64,000 nt of DNA from Aeromicrobium stalagmiti (GTDB lineage: Bacteria; Actinomycetota; Actinomycetes; Propionibacteriales; Nocardioidaceae): contig NZ_JABSTZ010000002.1 in the NCBI RefSeq assembly GCF_013283745.1, forward strand, positions 248,001-312,000, read 5' to 3'. A program made the position numbers and the translations under genes. Position 1 is the first letter of the stretch, and each line of letters opens with the position of its first letter. Under the pieces are notes generated by a model that saw only the letters and a list, made by a program, of their open reading frames with translations, did no database searches and was not told where the DNA came from. Below are positions 54,055 to 63,094 of the stretch, piece by piece.

Positions 54055-55038
54055 GTGAAAGCCTTCTCCTGCCGTGTGTGCGGCAACGCCCTGTACTTCG
54101 AGAACTCGATCTGCGTCTCGTGCAAGACCAACCTCGGGTTCTCCCGGGAGGAGCGGGCGATCGTCCCGGTCGACGACAAGGGGCAGTACGTCGACGCCGA
54201 CGGCAGCATCTGGCACGTCTGCAAGAACCTCAACCTGTCGGGCTGCACGTGGCTCACGGAGTTCCCGGGTGGCTACTGCTTCAGCTGCGGCCTGACCCGG
54301 ACGCGCCCGAGCGACGAGGACATCGTCGGGCTGCGGGAGTACAAGATCGCGGAGGAGGCCAAGCGCCGTCTCGTCGTCGAGCTCGACACGCTGGGCTTCC
54401 CGATCGTGCCGCGCAGCCAGGACGAGGAGAACGGTCTCGCGTTCGACCTGTTGTCGAGCGTCGCCGAGGACGTCACGACCGGCCACGAGAGCGGCATCAT
54501 CACGCTCGACCTGGCCGAGAGCGACGACGCCCACCGCGAGAAGGTGCGCGTCGACCTCGACGAGCCCTACCGCACGATGCTGGGGCACTTCCGGCACGAG
54601 GTGGGGCACTACATCGAGTGGCAGCACGTCCGCGGCGACCTGATCGGAAAGGCCCGCGAGCTCTTCGGCAACGAGGAGGAGAGCTACGCCGACGCGATCG
54701 AGCGGCACTACTCCGAAGGGCCCCCGGCGGGCTGGGAGAAGCGGTTCATCAGCATGTACGCCACGATGCACCCGTTCGAGGACTTCGCCGAGACGTTCGC
54801 GCACTACCTGCACATCTGCGACACGATCGAGACCGCGTCGGCGCACGGGCTGGCCACGGTCGCCTCGCCGCAGAGCTTCAGCTCGTTCCGTGATCTCGTC
54901 GTGGGAGTGTGGATCCCGCTGAGCATCGCTCTCAACCAGATCAATCGCAGCATGGGCAAGGGTGCGCTCTACCCGTTCGTGATCCCGACGCCCGTGCTCG
55001 ACAAGCTCCAGTTCGTGGCGGACCTGCCGCGCCGCTGA
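54055..55038 (+). CDS. Zinc-ribbon zincin metallopeptidase (Peptidase_Mx type)
   Basis: This 327-residue protein starts with a zinc ribbon (Cys6-x2-Cys9-x10-Cys20-x2-Cys23), followed by a second Cys pair in GYCFSCG, and then a zincin-type domain with HEVGH at 181-185 and a downstream Glu in EDFAETFAHYLH. This architecture matches the putative zinc-binding metallopeptidase family that commonly neighbours alpha-E, CP-ATP-grasp and transglutaminase-like genes. There is no signal peptide, so it acts in the cytoplasm. GTG 54055 is favoured because the ribbon begins at residue 6 and the leaderless signal fits. Inverted repeats lie on both sides of the gene. Confidence 0.88.
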   Translation: MKAFSCRVCGNALYFENSICVSCKTNLGFSREERAIVPVDDKGQYVDADGSIWHVCKNLNLSGCTWLTEFPGGYCFSCGLTRTRPSDEDIVGLREYKIAEEAKRRLVVELDTLGFPIVPRSQDEENGLAFDLLSSVAEDVTTGHESGIITLDLAESDDAHREKVRVDLDEPYRTMLGHFRHEVGHYIEWQHVRGDLIGKARELFGNEEESYADAIERHYSEGPPAGWEKRFISMYATMHPFEDFAETFAHYLHICDTIETASAHGLATVASPQSFSSFRDLVVGVWIPLSIALNQINRSMGKGALYPFVIPTPVLDKLQFVADLPRR

Positions 55039-55040
55039 TC

Positions 55041-55123
55041 GAGTGGCGCAGAGCGCACCCCGAGTGGCGCAGAAGCGGACGACACGCCGTCTCAGAAACG
55101 TCGTCTTGCGCCACTCGCGGGTC
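55041..55123 (+). repeat. Copy B of the 76-bp palindromic repeat
   Basis: The core 55041-55116 has GAGTGGCGCA, an 11-nt spacer, GAGTGGCGCA (55062-55071), 35 nt and TGCGCCACTC (55107-55116). Inner GACGAC/GTCGTC arms (55078-55083, 55100-55105) replace the GAAATG/CATTTC arms of copy A, so pairing is kept with different bases. The 17-nt segment GGACGACACGCCGTCTC is the exact reverse complement of one in copy A. Confidence 0.85.
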
Positions 55124-55173
55124 GGGTCGCGGGTTGGGGAGCTCGGGGATTCGGGGGATTCGGGGCTGAATGC

Positions 55174-55179
55174 GAGAAT
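55174..55179 (+). promoter_or_regulatory. rlmN: -10 hexamer GAGAAT for rlmN (leaderless)
   Basis: GAGAAT-n6-GTG at 55186, with no Shine-Dalgarno sequence. Confidence 0.5.
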
Positions 55180-55185
55180 GGGGCC

Positions 55186-56313
55186 GTGTCCTCCGTCAAC
55201 CCCAACCCGCTCCCGCTCGTCTTCGAGCAGAAGCGCGGTCGCCTCAAGCCTCCCCGTCACCTCGCCGACCTGACCGGTGAGGAACGTACGGCTGCCGCCG
55301 CGGCGCTCGGTGAGCCGGCGTTCCGGGTCAAGCAGGTCGCCAACCACTACTACGCCCGCCTCGAGCGTGACCCCGCCAACATGACGGACCTGCCCGCCGC
55401 GAGCAAGGACCGCATCGTCGAGGACCTCCTCCCGACCCTGCTCAACCCCGTGCGCACGATGGAGGCCGACAAGGGCACCACCGTCAAGACGCTGTGGCGG
55501 CTGTTCGACGGCGCCCTCGTCGAGTCGGTCCTGATGCGCTACACCGACCGCGCCACGATCTGCGTCTCCAGCCAGGCCGGGTGTGGCATGGCCTGCCCGT
55601 TCTGCGCGACCGGCCAGGGCGGCCTCGAGCGCAACATGAGCACCGCCGAGATCGTCGACCAGGTCGTCGACGCCGCTGGCAGGATGGCGCGCGGCGAGGT
55701 GGCCGGGGGACCGGGACGCCTGTCCAACGTCGTGTTCATGGGCATGGGCGAGCCGATGGCCAACTACAAGGCCGTCATCGGTGCCGTCCGCCGCATGGTC
55801 GCGCCCACGCCCGACGGCCTCGGCATGTCGGCCCGCAACATCACGGTCAGCACGGTCGGCCTCGTGCCGCGCATGAAGCAGCTCGCCGACGAGGGCATCC
55901 CCGTCACGCTGGCCCTCTCGCTGCACGCCCCCGACGACGAGCTGCGCAACGAGCTCGTGCCGATCAACACCCGCTGGTCCGTCAACGAGACGGTCGAGGC
56001 AGCGTGGGAGTACGCCCACAAGACCAAGCGTCGCGTCTCGATCGAGTACGCCATGATGCGCGACATCAATGACCAGGCGTGGCGGGCCGACCTGCTCGGC
56101 GACGTCCTGCAGTCGTTCGGCGACTGGGGCTGGGTGCACGTCAACCTGATCCCGCTCAACCCCACCCCGGGGTCGAAGTGGACCGCCTCACGCCGTGAGG
56201 ACGAGCGCGAGTTCGTCCGTCGGCTCGAGGCCAAGGGCATTCCGGCCACGGTCCGCGACACCCGCGGCAGCGACATCGACGGAGCGTGCGGCCAGCTCGC
56301 TGCGGCGGAGTAG
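55186..56313 (+). CDS. rlmN: 23S rRNA (A2503-C2)/tRNA (A37-C2) methyltransferase RlmN
   Basis: This 375-residue radical-SAM enzyme has the cluster motif [13 protein letters not shown] (Cys133, Cys137, Cys140), the GMGEPMANY motif, and the methyl-accepting C-terminal Cys in [10 protein letters not shown]. It methylates A2503 of 23S rRNA and A37 of some tRNAs. It would normally follow cdsA. The HAD gene starts 5 bp after its stop, so they are co-transcribed. Confidence 0.96.
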   Translation: MSSVNPNPLPLVFEQKRGRLKPPRHLADLTGEERTAAAAALGEPAFRVKQVANHYYARLERDPANMTDLPAASKDRIVEDLLPTLLNPVRTMEADKGTTVKTLWRLFDGALVESVLMRYTDRATICVSSQAGCGMACPFCATGQGGLERNMSTAEIVDQVVDAAGRMARGEVAGGPGRLSNVVFMGMGEPMANYKAVIGAVRRMVAPTPDGLGMSARNITVSTVGLVPRMKQLADEGIPVTLALSLHAPDDELRNELVPINTRWSVNETVEAAWEYAHKTKRRVSIEYAMMRDINDQAWRADLLGDVLQSFGDWGWVHVNLIPLNPTPGSKWTASRREDEREFVRRLEAKGIPATVRDTRGSDIDGACGQLAAAE

Positions 56314-56317
56314 CCAG

Positions 56318-57109
56318 GTGTCGGCACGTCCTCGTCTCGTCGCGACAGATCTCGACGGCACGCTGCTGCGCACCGACGGGACGTTGTCGGCGCGCACCCG
56401 TGAGGCCATCGCCGCAGCGGAGGGGGCGGGCATCCCGACCCTGTTCGTGACGGCCCGCCCGCCGCGGTGGCTCGACGAGCTCGCCGACGCGGTCGGTGGC
56501 CACGGCATCGCGATCTGCGGCAACGGTGCGTTCGTCTACGACGTCGCTGCCCGCGAGGTCACGGCCTCTCGCGGGCACGACCCGGTGCTGATGAGGGCCG
56601 TGATCGCCGACCTGCGGGCCGCCGTCCCGGGCATCGCGTTCGCGGTCGAACGGGCCGACGGCATGGGTGCCGAGTCGCACTACGTCTACGCCCAGGAGCA
56701 CTCCGACGGCCACGTGGTCGGATCGCTCGAGGAGATCTCCACGACGGCCGTCGGCAAGCTCCTGGCCCGGTCACCCGGTTCCGACCCCGAGGTGTTCTTG
56801 CAGGACGTCCTCGCGGTCGTCGGCGATCGCGTCGAGCTCGGCTACTCCGGGGCAGTGGGCCTCGCGGAGATGACGGCACCCGGCGTCACGAAGGCCAGCG
56901 GCCTGTCGGCCTGGTGCGCCGGTCACGGCATCGACGCGTCGGAGGTCTGGGCGTGCGGAGACATGCCTAACGACCTCCCGATGCTGGGCTGGGTCGGGCG
57001 TGCGTACGCCGTGGGCAACGCACACCCCGACGTGCTGGCGGCTGCGCACGACGTGCTGCCGTCCAACGACGACGACGGCGTCGCGCAGCTGCTCGAGTCA
57101 CTGCTCTGA
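56318..57109 (+). CDS. Cof-type HAD hydrolase
   Basis: This 263-residue HAD phosphatase has motif I ATDLDGTLLRTDG, motif III around the TKASGLSAWC lysine, and motif IV CGDMPNDLPML. A C2b-type cap is inserted between the motifs. Such enzymes dephosphorylate sugar phosphates or cofactors; the substrate is unknown. The GTG start gives a normal length and sits 5 bp after rlmN. Confidence 0.88.
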   Translation: MSARPRLVATDLDGTLLRTDGTLSARTREAIAAAEGAGIPTLFVTARPPRWLDELADAVGGHGIAICGNGAFVYDVAAREVTASRGHDPVLMRAVIADLRAAVPGIAFAVERADGMGAESHYVYAQEHSDGHVVGSLEEISTTAVGKLLARSPGSDPEVFLQDVLAVVGDRVELGYSGAVGLAEMTAPGVTKASGLSAWCAGHGIDASEVWACGDMPNDLPMLGWVGRAYAVGNAHPDVLAAAHDVLPSNDDDGVAQLLESLL

Positions 57110-57150
57110 TGGCGCGGCCCGCCTGAGGCGCCGCCCGGGGCAACCCACGC

Positions 57151-58863
57151 TCAGGTCAGTGGGTCGTCGAGCAGCAGCTCGGTGTTGCGGTCGCCCGCCG
57201 CGCCCTCCTGGGCCGACTGGCGCAGCTGCGGGTCGTTGGCCGACAGCTCCCGCGCGATCGCCGCGAGCTGCAGGGAGTCGGCGAGCGACACCGTCGACGC
57301 CGGCGCCGCGTGGTCGAGCATCGTGGTGAAGATCGACAGCGTGCCGTCGCGGTTGTCGGCGAGCTCGATGAGCCGCGACTGCTGGGGGAAGTCGACGTGC
57401 GAGGCGGTGTTGATCTCCCAGAAGCCGCTCTGACCGTCGGCGCTGCGATGTGCGGTGACCTGGTTGCGGTGCGTGTGGCCGTTGACCCACGCGACGACGT
57501 TCCTGCTGGCGAGCAGCGTGGCGACGACCTCGTCGCCCAGCACCCGCAGGTTGAGGTCGAGCCCCGTGCCGATCAACGGGTTGGTCATGGTGGCCGACGT
57601 GTGGTGGCTGAACACCATGACGTACTTGTCGGTCGACGCGGCGAGCAGGCTCTTCAGCCACGTGTGCTGCGGCTTGTCGATCGACCCGTCGGCGTAGCCG
57701 TTGGGGTTGACGCTGTCGAGGACGACGCAGCGCACGAGGCCCTGGTCGAACGAGTAGTAGGCGGTGTCGCGCTGCTTGTTCTGCGCCGTGAACCCGTGAC
57801 CGACCGGGCTGCCCGACGTCTTGAAGTGCTCGTCGACCACCTGGCCGCGGGTGAGGTGACGACGCTTGGAGTCGGGCGTCACGATCGTCACCGACGTCAG
57901 CGAGACCGCCCCGAGGAGCGCCGTGGCGCTGCCGGACTGGAAGCTCGAGACGACGTCGGCCTGCGAGAGCCCCGGCGGGAGCGCGGTCGCCTTGATGCCG
58001 CCGGTCGAGAGCACCGTGAGGGGCAGCGTCTGCGGGAAGTTGCCCTGGACGAGACCGTCGTGGTTGCCGAACACGGAGTACCACGGGATGTCGAGGCCCT
58101 CAGGCTCGAACGAGCGACGGGACGCGTCGAGCAGGCCCGGCACGCGGGGGAAGCCGAACTTCGCGGTGTAGAAGTCCTCGGGGTCGCCGGGCTTCCGCGG
58201 GCCCTCGGGGTGCCAGTAATGGACGTCGGACGCCTTGGTGTCGGCGACGCCCTCGTACTTCGTGGTGCTGCCGGAGTCTGGGGTGATGCGGTTGCCGTCG
58301 AGGACGTCGATGTTCCACCGCACCTCGTTGTACTGGCAGTTGTCGGAGTTGTCGCCGGTCTGGATCGCGAAGGCGAGGGCCTGGCCGGTGACCGGGCCGC
58401 GGCCGACCCGGTTGACGGCCCGCACCATGGAGTCGGCGACCTGCGGCGTGAGCATCTCCTGTGGTCGGTAGCTCGACGAGAGCAGGCCGCCGAGCGTCGG
58501 TGCGCCGCCGTAGGTGTCCTCGAGCCGGTCGACGTACTCGACGCGCGACGGCGACTGGGCGTCGATGATGTGGACGTCGGTCAGGTGAGCGAAGCTCAGT
58601 ACGGCGGTCCGGGTCGTGGCGCGGTTGCTGCCGGCCGTGACGCCGAGGTCGGTGCGCACCGTGTGGGCCTCGCCGCTCGCCGAGATGACCTTGGAGTAGC
58701 CGCCCGTCCCGGCCGGTCCGCGGGTGAAGCAGCTGTCGAGGGTCGTGTACTGCGGTGCCACCAGGCCGGGCGCCGCCCATCCGGTGCTTGGGCGCAGCCC
58801 GACGGCGGCGACTCCTCCCACCACGGCACCGGTGCGGATGAGGTCACGGCGGGAGATCGTCAT
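57151..58863 (-). CDS. Tat-exported metallophosphoesterase (TIGR03767-like)
   Basis: This 570-residue protein has a twin-arginine signal ([20 protein letters not shown]) and a calcineurin-like phosphoesterase domain with the motifs [28 protein letters not shown] and NGHTHRN. These resemble the long actinobacterial TIGR03767 group. It probably acts outside the cell on phosphoesters; the substrate is unknown. It is convergent with the HAD gene and divergent from the hydratase gene, with 105 bp between the starts. Confidence 0.85.
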   Translation of the reverse strand: MTISRRDLIRTGAVVGGVAAVGLRPSTGWAAPGLVAPQYTTLDSCFTRGPAGTGGYSKVISASGEAHTVRTDLGVTAGSNRATTRTAVLSFAHLTDVHIIDAQSPSRVEYVDRLEDTYGGAPTLGGLLSSSYRPQEMLTPQVADSMVRAVNRVGRGPVTGQALAFAIQTGDNSDNCQYNEVRWNIDVLDGNRITPDSGSTTKYEGVADTKASDVHYWHPEGPRKPGDPEDFYTAKFGFPRVPGLLDASRRSFEPEGLDIPWYSVFGNHDGLVQGNFPQTLPLTVLSTGGIKATALPPGLSQADVVSSFQSGSATALLGAVSLTSVTIVTPDSKRRHLTRGQVVDEHFKTSGSPVGHGFTAQNKQRDTAYYSFDQGLVRCVVLDSVNPNGYADGSIDKPQHTWLKSLLAASTDKYVMVFSHHTSATMTNPLIGTGLDLNLRVLGDEVVATLLASRNVVAWVNGHTHRNQVTAHRSADGQSGFWEINTASHVDFPQQSRLIELADNRDGTLSIFTTMLDHAAPASTVSLADSLQLAAIARELSANDPQLRQSAQEGAAGDRNTELLLDDPLT

Positions 58864-58968
58864 ACCGGCTCAACGACCCAGCGCGTGTGAGGTTACTCAC
58901 AGGTCATATGGCGGGTGCGCGGGCCCCTTCGGGTCGGCGATAGCGTGGGGGCGACCCGGAGGAGACCC

Positions 58969-59688
58969 ATGATCGCCACCACCCGCGACGAGAACGTCGT
59001 GATCATCGAGCTGCAGCGGGAGGACCGCCGCAACGCGCTCAACCTCGAGCTGTGCAACGCCATCCGTGAGGCCGCCGACCAGGCTGTCGCCGATGGGGCC
59101 CGCGTGCTCGTCGTGACCGGCAAGGGATCGGCGTTCTGCGCCGGAGCCGACCTGAGTGGCGTCTACGGCCCGGACTTCCTCGACGCGCTCTACGGGATGC
59201 TCCACCACCTGACGAAGCTCCCGGTCCCGATCATCGCCGCCGTCAACGGCCCCGCGATCGGTGCCGGCACCCAGCTCGCGATGGCCTGCGACCTGCGGGT
59301 GGCCGACGACAAGGCGAAGTTCGCCGTGCCCGTCGCGCGCAACGGCATGGCGGTCGACGCCTGGACGATCCGCACGCTGGCCCAGCTCGCGGGCATGGGT
59401 CCGGCGCGCCGGCTGATGCTCTCGGCCGACACGCTCGACCGGAAGCAGGCGATCGACTGCGGTCTGGCCGACGCCCACGGCGGCCTCAAGTACGCCGTCG
59501 CGTGGGCCCACGAGATCGCGGCCCTCGCACCGCTCGCGATTGCGCACAGCAAGCTGGTGCTCAACGGGTCGCCGGCCGACGACGAGGTGATCGAGCAGAG
59601 CTTCCGAGCGGTCTGGGAGAGCGCAGACGTCAAGGAGGCCGCTCAGGCCCGCCTCGAGAAGCGCGCCCCCGTCTTCGAGGGGCGATGA
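58969..59688 (+). CDS. Enoyl-CoA hydratase (crotonase family)
   Basis: This 239-residue crotonase has FCAGADLSGVYG and PVPIIAAVNGPAIGAGTQLAMACDLRVADDKAKF. A strong GGAGGAGA precedes the ATG, and a TAGCGT -10-like hexamer is at 58941-58946. It probably acts on fatty or amino-acid acyl-CoAs. The small following gene overlaps its stop (ATGA), an unusual partner described in the next entry. Confidence 0.88.
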   Translation: MIATTRDENVVIIELQREDRRNALNLELCNAIREAADQAVADGARVLVVTGKGSAFCAGADLSGVYGPDFLDALYGMLHHLTKLPVPIIAAVNGPAIGAGTQLAMACDLRVADDKAKFAVPVARNGMAVDAWTIRTLAQLAGMGPARRLMLSADTLDRKQAIDCGLADAHGGLKYAVAWAHEIAALAPLAIAHSKLVLNGSPADDEVIEQSFRAVWESADVKEAAQARLEKRAPVFEGR

Positions 59689-60140
59689 TGACGAGCCTGG
59701 TCTTTCGCATCCTCGACACCCACGTCATCCACGGACTGGCCGACGACATCGCGATCCGTGACGAGCTCGGCACCAAGTCGTACGCCCAGCTGCTCCACGA
59801 GTCGGCCTGCATCGGTGCGGGGCTGCACCACATGGGAGTCGAGGCCGGCACCCACGTCAAGGTCGACCTCCCGCCGGGACGCGACCTGGTCATCGCGGTG
59901 CTCGCCCTGGCCCGCATCGGTGGCCTGCCGTCGGAGACCGGCGACTTCCGCCTCGTGGGCACGCCGCCCGTCCTGCACGCGCCCGACACCGAGGTGACCT
60001 GGGACGTGCTCGACAAGGCCGGCCGCGCGGAGCCGCACCCCGCCCCGGAGAGCGACCCGGACGCGTACGAGGACCGCCTCCGCGGCGCCTATCCCGACAT
60101 CATCACGCAGCTGGAAGCCGGAGAGGCGATCAGCTTCTAG
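59685..60140 (+). CDS. Truncated adenylate-forming-enzyme-like protein
   Basis: This 151-residue protein resembles only the N-terminal segment of ANL (acyl-CoA synthetase-type) enzymes: SYAQLLHESACIGAGLHHMG, then VEAGTHVKVDLPPGRDLVIAVLALARIGGLPSE. The ATP-binding motifs of full enzymes (TSGTTG-type loop, C-terminal lysine domain) are absent. The acidic tail is rich in Glu/Asp. It has two adjacent ATGs and overlaps the hydratase stop, so it is translated with it. It could be a fixed stand-alone paralogue or a decayed gene; the open frame and coupling favour a functional protein. No role is known. Confidence 0.6.
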   Translation: MMTSLVFRILDTHVIHGLADDIAIRDELGTKSYAQLLHESACIGAGLHHMGVEAGTHVKVDLPPGRDLVIAVLALARIGGLPSETGDFRLVGTPPVLHAPDTEVTWDVLDKAGRAEPHPAPESDPDAYEDRLRGAYPDIITQLEAGEAISF

Positions 60141-60157
60141 CCGGGCCGATCGAGCCG

Positions 60158-60637
60158 CTACCGGACGCCCCAGGCGTACGTCTGCTTCTCCAGGCGCAGG
60201 TAGACGAACGTCTCGGTCGTCACGACCTTGTCGAGCGCGCTGATCTGCTCCGACACGATGTCGAGCAGCTCGTCGTCGCTCTCGGCGACGAGCTCGGCGA
60301 GGATGTCGAAGCGTCCCGTGGTGATGACGATGTAGTCGAGCTTCTCCATCGCGGACAGCCGGGCGGCGACCTCACGGACGTTGCCGCTGACCTTGATGCC
60401 GATCATGGCCTGGCGGGCGAAGCCCATCTGCAGGGGATCGGTGACGGCGACGACCTGCATGACCCCGCCGTCGATGAGCTTCTGCACGCGGTGGCGGACG
60501 GCGGCCTCCGACAGGCCGACCTCCTTGGCGATCGCCGAGTAGGACAGGCGTCCGTCGTCCTGGAGCAGCTCGATGATGCGCTTGGCGGTCTCGTCGAGGT
60601 TCTGGCCCCGTACCGTGGTCGGCTTGCGGTCGCTCAT
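60158..60637 (-). CDS. Lrp/AsnC-family transcriptional regulator
   Basis: This 159-residue regulator has an N-terminal winged helix (LDETAKRIIELLQDDGRLSY, IAKEVGLSEAAVRHRVQKL) and a C-terminal RAM/ACT-like domain. It is divergent from the polyamine transporter operon. CAT at 60635-60637 is taken as the start because CATGAT ends 6 nt upstream and a domain match begins there; the longer open frame to 60946 reads into the transporter gene. Two GACGTTTT repeats 21 bp apart in the divergent gap are candidate sites. The effector, perhaps a polyamine or amino acid, is unknown. Confidence 0.9.
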   Translation of the reverse strand: MSDRKPTTVRGQNLDETAKRIIELLQDDGRLSYSAIAKEVGLSEAAVRHRVQKLIDGGVMQVVAVTDPLQMGFARQAMIGIKVSGNVREVAARLSAMEKLDYIVITTGRFDILAELVAESDDELLDIVSEQISALDKVVTTETFVYLRLEKQTYAWGVR

Positions 60638-60643
60638 GACGAC

Positions 60644-60649
60644 ATCATG
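60644..60649 (-). promoter_or_regulatory. -10 hexamer CATGAT of the Lrp gene (leaderless)
   Basis: On the minus strand CATGAT-n6-ATG at 60637. Confidence 0.5.
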
Positions 60650-60670
60650 CCCCACGAGCGCCGACCCCTC

Positions 60671-60711
60671 GACGTTTTGGCCGGTGTTGATGACGTTTTC
60701 CATGGCGAAAC
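60671..60711. promoter_or_regulatory. Candidate Lrp binding sites
   Basis: GACGTTTT occurs at 60671 and 60692, exactly two helical turns apart. The second copy opens the imperfect palindrome GTTTTCCATGGCGAAAC (60695-60711). Both lie between the divergent Lrp and polyamine transporter genes. Confidence 0.5.
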
Positions 60712-60794
60712 ACACTCTTAACGCCGGAATCCCTTGTGCTGACCCCCCAATGTTGCGAGTATGCGTGGGACAAGGGGAGAAGCGAGGGTGGCGC

Positions 60795-61955
60795 ATGGCG
60801 GGTCTTGACCGACGAACGGTGCTGAAGGGCGTGGGAGGGGTGGCCGCGCTCGGGGCGAGTGCCGGGATGTTGACGTTGTTCGACACTCCCGATCGGGAGC
60901 AGGACCCGACGACGTGCGTCGCCGACGACGTCTCCGACACCGACAAGCGACTCGTCTACTCCAACTGGCCGGAGTACATCGACGAGGACGACGGCGACTA
61001 CGTGTCGACCAAGACGCAGTTCGAGCGCGACACCGGCATCAAGGTCGCCTACACCGCCGACGTCAACGACAACAACGAGTTCTTCGCCAAGGTCTCCAAC
61101 CAGCTCGGCTCGTGCAGCTCGTCCAAGCGCGACCTGTTCTCGCTGACCGACTGGATGGCCGCGCGCATGATCCAGGTGGGCTGGATCCAGAAGCTCGACG
61201 CGGCGAACGTGCCCAACCTGCACGCCAACATCATCGACTCGCTGAAGGCGCCCGAGTGGGACCCCAAGCGGGAGTACTCCGCGCCGTGGCAGAGCGGCCT
61301 GACCGGCATCGCCTACAACAAGAGCAAGGTCGGCGAGATCAAGTCGTTCAAGGAGCTGCTGACCCGCAAGGACCTCAAGGGCCGCATCTCGTTGCTGACC
61401 GAGATGCGCGACACGATGGGCTTCCTGCTGATGGTCAACGGGGGAGACCCCGAGAAGTTCAGCGACGACGAGTGGCAGAACGCGATCGACCTGCTCAAGA
61501 AGGCGCGCAGCGACGGCCAGGTGCGCTCGTTCACCGGCAACGAGTACGTCCAGGACCTCGCCTCCGGCAACGTCGTCGCGTGCGAGGCGTGGTCGGGCGA
61601 CATCGCCAACGCCGGCGACGACAACCTGGTCTGGATCCCGCCCGAGGAGGGCATCATGATCTGGGCCGACAACATGATCGTGCCCAACCTCGCGACCCAC
61701 CAGGGCAACGCCGAGAAGTGGATCGACTACTACTACCAGCCCGAGGTCGCGGCGAAGCTCGCCGACTACAACTCCTACATCTGCCCGGTCAAGGGCGCGC
61801 AGGAGGCGATGGAGAAGGTCAATCCCGACAACGTCGAGAACGAGCTGATCTTCCCGACCGAGAAGACGCTGTCCGAGACCCACCGCTTCATGGCGCTCGA
61901 CGAGTCCACGATGCGCACCTACGAAGGGGATTTTGCCGATGTCACCAGCAGCTGA
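60795..61955 (+). CDS. Spermidine/putrescine ABC transporter, substrate-binding protein
   Basis: This 386-residue periplasmic-type binding protein has a twin-arginine signal (LDRRTVLKGVGGVAALGASAG) with no lipobox, so Tat export is likely. The mature part has NWPEYIDEDD and the WSGDIANAGDD and EGIMIWADNMIVP regions of the PotD/PotF family. GAGGG 6 nt before ATG 60795 supports that start over a longer frame. It overlaps the ATPase gene by 17 bp. The acidic pocket expected for polyamines is not directly checkable here. Confidence 0.9.
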   Translation: MAGLDRRTVLKGVGGVAALGASAGMLTLFDTPDREQDPTTCVADDVSDTDKRLVYSNWPEYIDEDDGDYVSTKTQFERDTGIKVAYTADVNDNNEFFAKVSNQLGSCSSSKRDLFSLTDWMAARMIQVGWIQKLDAANVPNLHANIIDSLKAPEWDPKREYSAPWQSGLTGIAYNKSKVGEIKSFKELLTRKDLKGRISLLTEMRDTMGFLLMVNGGDPEKFSDDEWQNAIDLLKKARSDGQVRSFTGNEYVQDLASGNVVACEAWSGDIANAGDDNLVWIPPEEGIMIWADNMIVPNLATHQGNAEKWIDYYYQPEVAAKLADYNSYICPVKGAQEAMEKVNPDNVENELIFPTEKTLSETHRFMALDESTMRTYEGDFADVTSS

Positions 61956-63093
61956 GGCGACGACGTCGACCGCGCGAGCAGGGTCCCGCGACCTCAGGCT
62001 CTCGCAGCTGACCAAGGAGTACGCGACGTTCACCGCCGTGAAGTCGCTCGACCTGGTGGTGCCGCAGGGCCAGTTCTTCGCCCTGCTGGGCCCGTCAGGC
62101 TGTGGCAAGACGACGACGCTGCGGATGGTGGCGGGCCTCGACACGCCGACGTCCGGCACGATCCACCTCGGCGAGACCGAGGTGACCTACGAGAAGCCCT
62201 ACAAGCGGCCGGTCAACACCGTCTTCCAGAACTACGCGCTCTTCCCGCACCTCGACATCGCCGACAACGTCGCGTTCGGGCTCAAGCGCCGCGGCATCAA
62301 GGACGTCAAGAAGCAGGTCGCCGACATGCTCGAGCTGGTCGAGCTGACGTCGCAGGCGCACAAGAAGCCGCCGCAGATGTCGGGCGGCCAGCAGCAGCGT
62401 GTCGCGCTCGCCAGAGCCCTGATCAACAAGCCCGAGGTGCTCCTGCTCGACGAGCCGCTGGGCGCCCTCGACCTCAAGCTGCGTCGCGGCATGCAGCTGG
62501 AGCTCAAGCGCATCCAGACCGAGGTCGGCCTGACGTTCGTCCACGTGACGCACGACCAGGAGGAGGCCATGACCATGGCCGACACCGTGGCCGTCATGAA
62601 CCAGGGTGTCATCGAGCAGATGGGCGCACCGATCGAGCTCTACGAGAACCCGCGGACGACGTTCGTCGCCAACTTCCTGGGCCAGTCCAACCTGATCGCC
62701 GGCGAGATCGAGGGGCGTGACGGCGACCAGGTCAAGGTCCGCGTGCAGGGCGCCCTCGCGTCGGTCCCGGGTGACCGGGCCCACTCGGAGTCCGGCAAGG
62801 GCTGGCTCGGCATCCGCCCCGAGAAGGTGCTGATCGCTGAAGCCGGCCAGCCGATCGACGCCCCCGGTGACGTCATCACCGGTGGCTACGTGACCGACGT
62901 CAGCTTCGTCGGCGTCAGCACCCAGTACACCGTGCGGATGCCGTGGGACCAGGAGCTCATGGTCTTCGAGCAGAACACCGGGGCCCGCGCGATGCTCCCG
63001 GTCGGCACGAAGGTCGACATCTCGTGGCGACCCGAGTACGCCTTCCTGCTCGACGCCAGCCAGGACGCCAAGGCCGGGATCGAGGAGGACTGA
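61939..63093 (+). CDS. potA: Spermidine/putrescine ABC transporter, ATPase
   Basis: This 384-residue ATPase has Walker A GPSGCGKT, Q-loop QNYALFPHLDIADNVAFGL, signature MSGGQQQRVALARAL, Walker B VLLLDEPLGALD, H-loop HVTHDQEEAM and a C-terminal TOBE-type domain (about 280-375). The ATG at 61939 suits the GAAGGGGA ribosome-binding site better than the TTG at 61933. It overlaps the binding-protein gene, as usual in this transporter family. Confidence 0.94.
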   Translation: MSPAAEATTSTARAGSRDLRLSQLTKEYATFTAVKSLDLVVPQGQFFALLGPSGCGKTTTLRMVAGLDTPTSGTIHLGETEVTYEKPYKRPVNTVFQNYALFPHLDIADNVAFGLKRRGIKDVKKQVADMLELVELTSQAHKKPPQMSGGQQQRVALARALINKPEVLLLDEPLGALDLKLRRGMQLELKRIQTEVGLTFVHVTHDQEEAMTMADTVAVMNQGVIEQMGAPIELYENPRTTFVANFLGQSNLIAGEIEGRDGDQVKVRVQGALASVPGDRAHSESGKGWLGIRPEKVLIAEAGQPIDAPGDVITGGYVTDVSFVGVSTQYTVRMPWDQELMVFEQNTGARAMLPVGTKVDISWRPEYAFLLDASQDAKAGIEED

Positions 63094-63094
63094 C

